Of a stretch of DNA of 19,140 bases, positions 16,101-19,140 are shown one piece after another (positions within the stretch are counted from its first letter, which is position 1; every line of letters starts with the position of its first letter). Both the position numbers and the translations under genes were made by a program. A model generated the notes under the pieces. That model had not been told where the DNA came from and searched no databases. It was given only the letters and a program-made list of their open reading frames with translations. Source of the DNA: Beroe ovata (taxonomy: Eukaryota > Ctenophora > Nuda > Beroida > Beroidae); assembly GCA_946803715.1 (NCBI GenBank), contig CAMPET010000051.1, positions 70,913 through 90,052 of the forward strand, in the 5' to 3' direction.

Positions 16101-17133
16101 TATCATCGTTTGAAATTTAGCTGAGTTTAGTTGAGTCAAATTCCGTGAGTTAAGTTTTGAAATCCATGGTCGATTTGACCATTTAATTGCCGACCTCGTT
16201 GACCAACTTAACATCGATTTACTAGGTATTGAACTAATTCTGATGACAGTCAATGGTATACAGCATATTATAAAATGAATCTTGACATAAAGTATCAGGA
16301 TGTCGATTGACATCAAATCTAGCATACTAGAGTATTTCTAATTTCTATACTTTTAAACACAAACTCATATCGCATTCCATTAATTCGGTATTAAATCTTT
16401 GATTAGATTACTTTGTTAATAATGAAATATGTGCATAAAATATTTGTTTGTCCGGTAAAGTCAGGCGTATGTTCATGAAAGGTAAATACTATACACGCGA
16501 ATTCTAACGAATTTAATCAAATTATGGAAATTGTAAAATAATAAGTCATGTCTGCCTTACTTCTTTACCCGACTCTTTTTTTGAATCACGTACTATCTGA
16601 TTTACAACATCGATATTTCCAAAATTTTGGAACCTAAGACCGAAATTTTAAGACCTAAAACCTTACAATATGTCATAATGCCATATTTTACCGATATAAT
16701 TGCAGCGAAACTGCAAAATTTCAAACATTATACTGCTTGACGTAATGCACTGATGTATACTCTAAATTCAGCTTACCAATACATCACACCAAAAATTTGC
16801 CTGAGCCCAACAACGCACTGTAGAAATTTCATCCACAAGCACCAAAATTTGGTCACTTTGACATGGACAAACGTACATGTCAAAGTGTCAAAGTATACGG
16901 CCACCCTGACACTTCATGTTATTGAGTACATGACGAACTCTGGATGTGTAAACTTGGATAACAGAGAAAGTTAAGTGCACTTTGTTCTAGAATAATACGG
17001 TGCAAAAACCGAACAAAATACCCAGGGATTTAAACTTGAAACATTTCCAAGATATTGACTCACCGATGGGACCGTGCCAAATGGCGACGGAACAAGCTAG
17101 AAGATTTAACAATGCCAACACACGATTCTGCAT
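985..17133 (-). CDS. Giant secreted mosaic mucin-like protein, 19 predicted coding exons
   Basis: Gene-level span including introns; the exons are listed separately. The 19 exons were joined by matching AG/GT sites, phase and domain continuity. Phases run 1,1,1,0,1,0,2,1,2,0,0,2,1,1,1,1,2,1 and total 10,203 nt, about 3,400 residues. Order: signal peptide, LDLa, mucin tract, split LDLa, Ig/PKD-like sandwich, EGF-like plus beta module, SEA-like, very long mucin tract, ShK, Ser/Thr linker, second EGF-like plus beta module, WAP. No transmembrane helix was seen, so secretion into mucus or extracellular matrix is inferred. The phase-1/phase-1 boundaries of exons 2, 3, 14, 15 and 16 are the classic signature of exon shuffling. 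I do not recognise a named orthologue; the combination may be lineage-specific. Splice choice is least certain at exons 4 and 19. Confidence 0.85.
1434..1507 (-). CDS. Exon 18: beta-strand tail of the second module
   Basis: A 74-nt phase 2-1 exon with strong sites, TTTCTCTACAG|G and GACG|GTAAGG. It reads [20 protein letters not shown] and then LPYD. It finishes the beta domain of exon 17 and leads directly to the WAP domain. It was found only by splice logic; nothing longer is open here on the minus strand. Confidence 0.72.
1789..1915 (-). CDS. Exon 17: beta domain after EGF-like knot, copy B
   Basis: Acceptor GTTTCTCAG|AT and donor TACAG|GTATAG bound a 127-nt phase 1-2 exon. It encodes [20 protein letters not shown], then [15 protein letters not shown]. 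The G-S-T-D-A-D-G-R-x-T-L turn and the single Cys match exon 9 at equivalent positions (G-K-S-G-N-D ... F-T-G-L-C). Identical length and phases show it is a duplicate of that exon. The frame stays open past the donor but runs into an ACAAAC-rich repeat. Confidence 0.78.
2223..2345 (-). CDS. Exon 16: EGF-like cysteine knot, copy B
   Basis: Acceptor CATCTCAG|CG and donor TCCA|GTGAGT bound a 123-nt phase 1-1 exon that is too short to stand out as an open frame. It encodes [20 protein letters not shown], spacing C-x3-C-x2-G-x5-C-x2-C-x-C, then the strand [16 protein letters not shown]. It is the paralogue of exon 8: same knot, same following strand, and the same phase-1 intron at the end. Confidence 0.78.
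2551..2584. repeat. 12-bp-arm hairpin beside exon 15 donor
   Basis: TGAATATTCCCC and GGGGAATATTCA flank a 10-base loop. In the pre-mRNA the stem starts about 13 nt after the exon 15 donor (GT at 2597-2596). Confidence 0.85.
2598..2753 (-). CDS. Exon 15: short Ser/Thr-rich linker
   Basis: Acceptor CATCCCAG|GA and donor GAAAA|GTAAGT bound a 156-nt phase 1-1 exon of 52 codons. It reads [20 protein letters not shown], later [18 protein letters not shown], a low-complexity linker between the ShK and second EGF-like modules with no fold apparent. The open frame runs beyond the donor, but phase and domain continuity support splicing. A 12-bp-arm hairpin sits about 13 nt inside the following intron. 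Confidence 0.72.
2942..3064 (-). CDS. Exon 14: ShK domain
   Basis: A 123-nt phase 1-1 exon between GTTTTCAG|AA and CTTA|GTGAGT. It encodes one complete six-cysteine ShK module: [17 protein letters not shown] followed by a stretch ending NCQKSCNLC. Spacing and the W-A-x-x-G-x-C motif match ShK domains of cnidarian and nematode secreted proteins (for example those attached to astacin, tyrosinase or peroxidase domains). In a large mucin-like protein this is more likely a structural or binding module than a venom peptide. Confidence 0.9.
3333..8653 (-). CDS. Exon 13: 5.3-kb exon, end of SEA-like domain and main mucin tract
   Basis: Acceptor TTATTTCAG|T and donor GCTGCAG|GTAGAG give a 5,321-nt phase 2-1 exon (residues about 1376-3149). 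The first 45 residues complete the SEA-like domain ([14 protein letters not shown], then [14 protein letters not shown]). The usual SEA autocleavage G-S-V-V-V is replaced by G-L-I-V-S, so self-cleavage is unlikely. The rest is Ser/Thr-dominated with several successive repeat families: [34 protein letters not shown] heptads, a roughly 100-residue macro-repeat containing [16 protein letters not shown] units, and 12-residue [12 protein letters not shown] units near the end. The composition predicts dense O-glycosylation and an extended, hydrated rod. Confidence 0.88.
3430..3668 (-). repeat. 36-bp coding repeat, 12-residue [12 protein letters not shown] units
   Basis: About six tandem 36-bp units near the 3' end of exon 13, encoding [12 protein letters not shown] with variants ([24 protein letters not shown]). 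The central copies are almost identical at DNA level. Unlike the surrounding tract these units are rich in Lys, Asp and Phe. Confidence 0.9.
5331..5632 (-). repeat. SSDSVT coding repeat
   Basis: About sixteen short units (15 or 21 bp) encoding SSDSVT or TTSSDSV, with a few SNSV, SVSV and SDAV variants. Length changes come in whole codons. Confidence 0.88.
5727..6836 (-). repeat. Macro-repeat of about 95-110 residues, roughly four copies
   Basis: Each unit carries [12 protein letters not shown], a SFDDKMTT segment and the non-mucin motif [10 protein letters not shown]. Equivalent points near 5996, 6281 and 6608 give periods of about 285 and 327 bp, both multiples of three. The copy nearest the exon's 3' end is diverged ([11 protein letters not shown]). 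Confidence 0.85.
6826..7075 (-). repeat. VDMTTTT heptad coding repeat
   Basis: About twelve 21-bp units encoding seven-residue VDMTTTT / VDMATTS variants, one of the simplest mucin arrays in exon 13. Confidence 0.88.
8805..8836. repeat. 16-bp direct repeat in intron 12
   Basis: Two adjacent perfect copies of ATTAATTTCATATCAG inside the short intron between exons 12 and 13. Confidence 0.9.
8864..8997 (-). CDS. Exon 12: SEA-like domain core
   Basis: Acceptor TATTTCAG|GTA and donor CTCAG|GTAAGC bound a 134-nt phase 0-2 exon. The correct frame reads [20 protein letters not shown], then [14 protein letters not shown], ending GELS. The overlapping frame [10 protein letters not shown]... is longer as an open frame but hits a stop right after the exon 13 junction. 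The helix MAALSEIHY and strand VGDVRF correspond to SEA helix 1/2 and strand 2. Confidence 0.75.
9161..9217 (-). CDS. Exon 11: micro-exon, SEA-like helix 1
   Basis: A 57-nt phase 0-0 exon between TTTTTCAG|GTG and ACAAG|GTAAGA. It encodes [19 protein letters not shown], matching the SEA pattern in which a Thr/Asn strand is followed by Tyr-x-x-x-Leu and a Ser...Tyr helix. It is too short to appear as an open frame of note, but both splice sites are strong and it joins its neighbours exactly in phase. Confidence 0.72.
9432..9546 (-). CDS. Exon 10: linker into SEA-like domain
   Basis: Acceptor CCCACAG|A and donor TCCAG|GTATTA bound a 115-nt phase 2-0 exon encoding [20 protein letters not shown] and then [13 protein letters not shown]. 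The first part finishes the beta module of exon 9. The end, WTGVFQ followed by VTNMEY in exon 11, fits the opening strand of a SEA domain. The plus-strand frames here are stop-free by chance over a purine-rich repeat in the adjoining intron. Confidence 0.68.
9660..9689. repeat. 30-bp perfect palindrome
   Basis: Arms ATTTTCACTGAACTG and CAGTTCAGTGAAAAT meet without a spacer at a central CTGCAG. Every base pairs. Intronic; no protein-coding role. Confidence 0.92.
9920..10010. mobile_element. Related CRE-rich element in intron 9
   Basis: It begins GTTAGACCCCAACTAGTCGT, continues with GACGTCACGCATGACGTCA as in the copy at 11198, then a diverged inverted half CGTGACGTCATGCGTGAC at about 9993-10010. 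It ends right beside the exon 9 donor at 10014, so the element forms the start of the intron. Confidence 0.5.
10015..10141 (-). CDS. Exon 9: beta domain after EGF-like knot, copy A
   Basis: Acceptor CATGTAG|AC and donor AAGG|GTAGGT give a 127-nt phase 1-2 exon. The translation reads [20 protein letters not shown], then LAEFTGLC, then LTIRKQGY. It matches the pattern of a regulatory-type beta sandwich: aliphatic strand, polar turn, a G-x-D turn, F/L-x-x-L-C, and a strand ending in Gly-Tyr. The paralogous exon 17 is also exactly 127 nt with the same phases. Confidence 0.75.
10142..10570 (-). other. Intron 8, 429 bp, with C-rich 48-bp repeat
   Basis: Between 10443 and 10553 a pyrimidine-rich unit (ACTCCCACTTCCCCATTTCT...) recurs with a 48-bp period (starts near 10451 and 10499, plus a partial). 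On the transcribed strand it becomes GGGG-rich with several G runs. Outside the repeat nothing is recognised. Confidence 0.65.
10571..10674 (-). CDS. Exon 8: EGF-like cysteine knot, copy A
   Basis: Acceptor CTCTCAG|G and donor CATA|GTGAGT bound a 104-nt phase 2-1 exon. It encodes [20 protein letters not shown], the spacing C-x4-C-x2-G-x5-C-x2-C-x-C of a compact EGF-like knot, followed by the beta strand [11 protein letters not shown]. The same pattern recurs in exon 16. Such knots followed by a small carboxypeptidase-regulatory or transthyretin-like beta fold occur in matrix proteins such as CILP and VWDE relatives; that comparison is from memory and unverified. Confidence 0.75.
10828..10994 (-). 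CDS. Exon 7: last strands of Ig/PKD-like domain and linker
   Basis: Acceptor GTGACAG|GTG and donor TTATT|GTATGT bound a 167-nt phase 0-2 exon. [20 protein letters not shown] looks like the terminal G strand. It is followed by a Thr-rich linker containing [16 protein letters not shown]. The leftover TT plus G of exon 8 makes Leu immediately before the first cysteine of the EGF-like knot. The open frame continues past the donor, but that extension runs into unrelated sequence and would lose the EGF-like module. Confidence 0.7.
11198..11267. mobile_element. MITE-like element with CRE cores, copy in intron 6
   Basis: About 70 bp with near-inverted ends: left GTTAGACCC...CTAGTCGTG, right CACGACTAGTTGGGGTCTTA. 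The interior reads TGACGTCACGCATGACGTCA, two CRE-type octamers. A related copy lies at 9920-10010. Short length, inverted ends and multiple copies suggest a non-autonomous element; no transposase is nearby. Confidence 0.5.
11313..11428 (-). CDS. Exon 6: Ig/PKD-like beta-sandwich, part 2
   Basis: Acceptor ATTCTAG|GG and donor AACT|GTAAGT give a 116-nt phase 1-0 exon. It encodes ...[19 protein letters not shown] then SYTFIAT, resembling the E-F strands of an Ig domain (x-L-x-L-x-x-L-x-x-G-x-Y-x-F) but without the Cys after Tyr. It joins exon 7 at VMFKDGTV, the F-G hairpin. Ig-like is the best description; REJ or PKD repeats remain possible. Confidence 0.72.
11506..11577. repeat. 18-bp tandem array, four units, in intron 5
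   Basis: Four 18-bp units beginning at 11506, 11524, 11542 and 11560, of the type ATTACCATGGTAACACAC. The first two contain the palindrome TACCATGGTA or a near version; the last is most diverged. The array lies directly beside the exon 5 donor. Confidence 0.88.
11581..11689 (-). CDS. Exon 5: Ig/PKD-like beta-sandwich, part 1
   Basis: Acceptor TTTTTAG|GTG and donor TTCAG|GTAGAA bound a phase 0-1 exon (residues 1067-1102). The translation [16 protein letters not shown]... [14 protein letters not shown] alternates hydrophobic and polar residues and contains one Trp in the position typical of an Ig or PKD core. It lacks the Ig disulfide cysteines. Together with exons 4, 6 and 7 it forms one beta-sandwich of about 100 residues. 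Family assignment is by fold pattern only. Confidence 0.7.
11690..12508 (-). other. Intron 4, 819 bp
   Basis: It contains a five-unit 10-bp array (TGATGACAGA) at 12201-12250 and a G-rich stretch at about 12395-12475 with repeated GGGGCAAAAA units on the plus strand. No exon candidate with both splice sites and a fitting phase was seen in it. Confidence 0.6.
12201..12250. repeat. 10-bp tandem array TGATGACAGA x5
   Basis: Five units in intron 4, one carrying TGATAACAGA. Simple tandem repeat. Confidence 0.9.
12509..12618 (-). CDS. Exon 4: rest of second LDLa and first strand of Ig/PKD-like domain
   Basis: The exon begins GG TGT after GATGGCAG and supplies four cysteines in the pattern [14 protein letters not shown], then SDMSDEMRC. 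With C..F.C at the end of exon 3 this makes a six-cysteine LDLa with a shortened first loop. I end it at CAG|GTTTAA (phase 0), which adds YLTIYPLIQ and runs smoothly into VVEEGST of exon 5, like strand A of an Ig-type fold. An earlier GAT|GTACGG donor is also phase 0 and would drop 12 residues. The acceptor has a poor pyrimidine tract, so this is one of the weaker junctions. Confidence 0.65.
12739..15636 (-). CDS. Exon 3: first Ser/Thr-rich mucin tract
   Basis: Acceptor TATTTCAG|AG and donor GGAA|GTAGGA give a 2,898-nt phase 1-1 exon (residues 64-1029). After a short start ([16 protein letters not shown]) nearly all residues are Ser, Thr, Asp, Glu, Val, Met or Lys, in degenerate units such as [12 protein letters not shown] and STSEDYTTT, as expected of an O-glycosylated mucin stalk. 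Recognisable repeats include a 29-residue unit built on [14 protein letters not shown] (three copies, about 13651-13905) and two near-identical blocks containing [14 protein letters not shown]. The last residues, LCSVFCEG, supply the first two cysteines of the next LDLa domain. Both antisense and sense frames are open because the repeats lack stops; the domain-linked minus frame is the real one. Confidence 0.88.
13651..13905 (-). repeat. 87-bp coding repeat in exon 3
   Basis: Three copies of a 29-residue unit around [14 protein letters not shown] followed by TTTEEMM segments. Differences between copies are few, mostly third-position or conservative. Confidence 0.87.
14211..14828 (-). repeat. 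Pair of 195-bp near-identical direct repeats in exon 3
   Basis: Copies at 14211-14405 and 14634-14828 have exactly equal length and are offset by 423 bp (141 codons). By eye they differ at about nine positions. Both encode the [14 protein letters not shown]-containing block. A recent in-frame duplication. Confidence 0.88.
15726..15751. repeat. Alternating purine-pyrimidine CG-rich tract in intron 2
   Basis: A run of GCGTACGCCGCGCGCACGCG type, almost entirely alternating purine and pyrimidine and prone to Z-DNA, inside the 271-bp intron 2 (15637-15907). It contrasts sharply with the AT-rich surroundings. Shorter CG runs occur at 1304-1313 and 10738-10745. Confidence 0.6.
15908..16027 (-). CDS. 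Exon 2: LDL receptor class A domain
   Basis: The acceptor ATTTCAG|TT and donor TGTG|GTGAGT bound a phase 1-1 exon of 120 nt (residues 24-63). It encodes a complete six-cysteine LDLa repeat, with cysteines at about 28, 35, 41, 48, 54 and 63. It has the diagnostic CDGVSDC followed by DNGQDEAIC, so the calcium-coordinating Asp/Glu residues are present. LDLa modules bind calcium and mediate ligand contacts in secreted and membrane proteins. It follows the signal peptide directly, placing it at the mature N-terminus ahead of the first mucin tract. Confidence 0.9.
16028..17063 (-). other. Intron 1, 1,036 bp
   Basis: AT-rich intron between the signal-peptide and LDLa exons. It holds a 12-bp-arm inverted repeat at 16854-16887 (CACTTTGACATG and CATGTCAAAGTG) and otherwise nothing I can name. 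Long first introns often carry enhancers, but none is recognisable. Confidence 0.6.
17064..17133 (-). CDS. Exon 1: start codon and signal peptide
   Basis: The ATG at 17133-17131 opens a 23-codon exon beginning [15 protein letters not shown], with a hydrophobic core around residues 5-18 that fits a secretory signal peptide. It ends ...HGPI plus one base at a strong donor, G|GTGAGT. The leftover G joins TT of exon 2 to give Val24, keeping the LDLa frame. The ATG lies about 32 nt downstream of a TATATAA motif, which would leave a very short 5' UTR. Cleavage probably falls near residues 15-20. No other in-frame ATG exists in the exon. Confidence 0.75.
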
Positions 17134-17164
17134 AGCCAATCAAATATCGCCTGATAGACACCCG

Positions 17165-17171
17165 TTATATA
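17165..17171 (-). promoter_or_regulatory. TATA-like box of the giant gene
   Basis: On the minus strand the sequence reads CATTATATAACGGG. TATATAA lies 32 nt before the start codon, so a canonical start of transcription would fall near 17140 and leave a 5' UTR of only a few bases. Either the leader is very short or the mRNA receives its 5' end another way, for example by trans-splicing at the AG of CTATCAG near 17149. Positional inference only. Confidence 0.4.
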
Positions 17172-17184
17172 ATGAGTGTTGACT

Positions 17185-17266
17185 GTTGCTAGGAATGTTG
17201 CTAAGAGAGGTTGCTGAGAGAGGTTGCTAAGAGAACTTCTATTTGTGTTGCTATGCGCGTAGCAAC
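17185..17266. repeat. Promoter-proximal GTTGCTAAGAGAG array plus inverted repeat
   Basis: Four units of 12-13 bp (GTTGCTAGGAAT, GTTGCTAAGAGAG, GTTGCTGAGAGAG, GTTGCTAAGAGAA) run from 17185 to 17235, just upstream of the TATA-like box. At 17247-17266 GTTGCTA and TAGCAAC form an inverted repeat around TGCGCG. The GTTGC/GCAAC cores resemble RFX half-sites, a loose comparison. Confidence 0.6.
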
Positions 17267-18023
17267 TTATTCCGTGTTGAGAGACTCATGTTGACATGTT
17301 GTCTTGTATGGAATAGGGAGTGAAAACTTATAGCATAACTTATTAGCATAATCTATCATATTCGGAAATATATTCGTATACTTTACATTATTCAATATTT
17401 TACATTATTATCAAATCAAGGCGGTGTGAGTAGTTAGTAAATGGTATAAGGGCGTTCGAGGAATTTATATAAGAAAGGAATTTACGATATAATTAAAATT
17501 ATTGCTGAAGATCCGAATAAATGATGGAAAAATCAAGTGAAATCAAGAATCACAAAGAATTCTAAAATAACAGAAAATTCAGGCTCTAGCAGAATCCAAA
17601 GTTGCAAGATTAGTGTCATCAAATCATGCAAAGGTCAATAAAATCAACAAAGTGTTTTATCCACGCGTTAGATTGGTGGAAATGGCGGGAAAACGGGGCA
17701 GAAGTTGGTAGCACGCATCAAATTATACGGTGACATGTCAAGAATTCGCATATATACCCTGTTCCACACTCACACACTTTCTCGCATATATTGTTGTTGT
17801 TGCATGCATATTAGAGTTCCAGTACAACGGCATATTATAGTTATTTACATGATATCTTGGGAAATACCTAATAATTATCAGTAATAATATTTGGAGATCA
17901 GCCCTGATTGGTTAGAATTTAATGGAGTGTAGAGTTATGATAATTATAGTCTTTATTCATTAACATTCCGTTGGAATAGAAATAGATGGGAAGCTTATAA
18001 CTCTACAAACCAACAAAAACCTT

Positions 18024-18135
18024 ATAGGTAGTATTATAGGTAGTATTATAAGTAGTATCATAGGTAGTATTATAGGTAGTATTATAGGTAGTATTATAGG
18101 TAGTATTATAGGTAGTATTATAGGTAGTATTATAG
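18024..18135. repeat. 12-bp minisatellite, about nine units
   Basis: About nine nearly perfect tandem copies of AGGTAGTATTAT, with variants AAGTAGTATCAT. It lies in the intergenic region upstream of the giant gene. No coding function is visible. Confidence 0.9.
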
Positions 18136-18690
18136 TAAGGTTTTGAGGGTAAAACTAAGGGATACGTCAGATAAGTTGGCAAAGCGGCTCCTAGACGCGA
18201 AGCCGAGTCTAGAGCCGATTTCTAGGTGGCTTTTCTTAGTCCAAACTGTCCTGTTCTATATTATGGGCTCTCGCGTATATAGCTCCTATTTCATAGGTCT
18301 CTGTTTAGTGCCAATCGCTAGACTGATCTCAAATATCGTTGATTCGATAAAACCCAATATGAAGGTCAGGATTAATTTTAGAAGATTATCAATTATTGGC
18401 AGAGCATTGGTCAATAGATCTCACGTCTCACAAATATTTGTGGATATCCATTGACGAATGATTTGCAGTAGTTAACTGCATAGAAATAATTTACAACATT
18501 CTGAAAAGCAACATTTTCGAAGATGAGATTTGATTCATAATTTGATAACCAAAGCACAATGATCTTTCAGTATTCAAGAATAATATGGGTTAAGTGAAAT
18601 AATATATCAGGATTTTGGGTCAATAATAAGGTGCAATATTATGTTTCCATACGGCGATTTCGGTGCCGAGGGATCTTCAGGATGATTTAA

Positions 18691-18800
18691 CATCAGAATG
18701 TGTGACGATCAGAATGTGTGACCATCAGAATGTGTGACCATCAGAATGTGTGACCATCAGAATGTGTGACCATCCTGGTGTGACCATCAGAATGTGTGAC
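18691..18800. repeat. 16-bp minisatellite, seven units
   Basis: Tandem CATCAGAATGTGTGAC units at 18691, 18707, 18723, 18739, 18755 and 18785, with one shortened 14-bp unit (CATCCTGGTGTGAC) at 18771. The high identity points to recent expansion. Confidence 0.92.
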
Positions 18801-19079
18801 CACACCTACAATTAGTGCCAATATTTGATCATAATGCACTCCTTCTGTTCACACCAATAAACCAAAATGGTGTGGTCAGTTGAGGCTTTGCGTCCTTTTA
18901 ACGCGTTTTGTACTACGGTTTTAATAAAAAACAGTCGATTGGAGAAACAATTTGGGTCAAACAGTAGGCCAAAAAGGGTCTTGTGTGCCAGCTGATTTAA
19001 TAATTTCACATAACATGTATTCGAGGACATGTTTCATGGAGGTTTGTTGAGTCGTTGGGATTGAAGGCAGACATTATAT

Positions 19080-19140
19080 TGTGTGTGTGTGTGTGTGTGG
19101 GTGTCTATGTCTGTGTGTGTGTGTCTCTGTGTGTGTGTCT
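19080..19140. repeat. (GT)n microsatellite at window edge
   Basis: GT dinucleotide repeats with interspersed TCT and GGT variants run to the last base, so the tract probably continues beyond the window. Confidence 0.9.

Larger units (their letters stand above)
17267..19140. other. Intergenic region upstream of the giant gene
   Basis: AT-rich sequence with the two minisatellites and GT tract listed separately. The open frames here (for example 18143-18454 plus, 103 codons) show no signal peptide, domain or splice partner and begin inside or beside repeat sequence. I see no gene in this stretch. Confidence 0.6.

Noticed and set aside
17000-17182. 60-codon plus-strand frame over exon 1
   Set aside because: Antisense to the signal-peptide exon and promoter; no features of its own.
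18143-18454. 103-codon plus-strand open frame in the upstream flank
   Set aside because: It has no recognisable family, splice partner or regulatory signal, and starts right after the 12-bp minisatellite. Length alone is not enough.
18691-18800. Regular 16-bp repeats as a CRISPR-like array
   Set aside because: The units are directly adjacent with no unique spacers, and the genome is eukaryotic; it is a minisatellite.

Overview
The window is metazoan genomic DNA. It carries GT-AG introns, AT-rich intergenic sequence, microsatellites and minisatellites, and extracellular domains typical of animals (LDLa, SEA-like, ShK, EGF-like, WAP). No tRNA, rRNA, transposase or prokaryotic operon structure is visible. 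An aquatic invertebrate seems likely from the ShK domain, the compact introns and the many short tandem arrays, but the lineage cannot be fixed from the sequence alone.

One large gene on the minus strand fills about 85% of the window, with its start codon at 17133 and probable stop at 985. I could assemble it by hand as 19 coding exons. Every junction keeps the reading frame and the total is 10,203 nt including the stop, a protein of about 3,400 residues. From the N-terminus the layout is: signal peptide (exon 1); LDLa (exon 2); Ser/Thr-rich mucin exon of 966 codons (exon 3); a second LDLa split between exons 3 and 4; a cysteine-free Ig/PKD-like beta-sandwich (exons 4-7); an EGF-like knot plus small beta domain (exons 8-10); a SEA-like domain (exons 10-13); a 5.3 kb mucin exon (exon 13); ShK (exon 14); a short Ser/Thr-rich linker (exon 15); a second copy of the EGF-like plus beta module (exons 16-18); and a WAP four-disulfide core (exon 19). 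No transmembrane segment was found, so the product looks like a secreted, probably heavily O-glycosylated mosaic protein of mucus, cuticle or apical matrix. These functions are inferred from domains only.

The introns hold most of the non-coding oddities: a CRE-rich MITE-like element in two introns, a 30-bp perfect palindrome, a C-rich 48-bp repeat that would be G-rich in the pre-mRNA, a four-unit 18-bp array, and a hairpin just inside one 5' splice site. Upstream of the gene (17134-19140) lie a TATA-like box, an array of 13-bp GTTGCTAAGAGAG-type units with an adjoining inverted repeat, two clean minisatellites (12 bp and 16 bp units) and a (GT)n tract. The 3' flank (1-984) holds no recognisable second gene. 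All exon boundaries are manual predictions from splice consensus, phase and domain continuity. They have no transcript support here.
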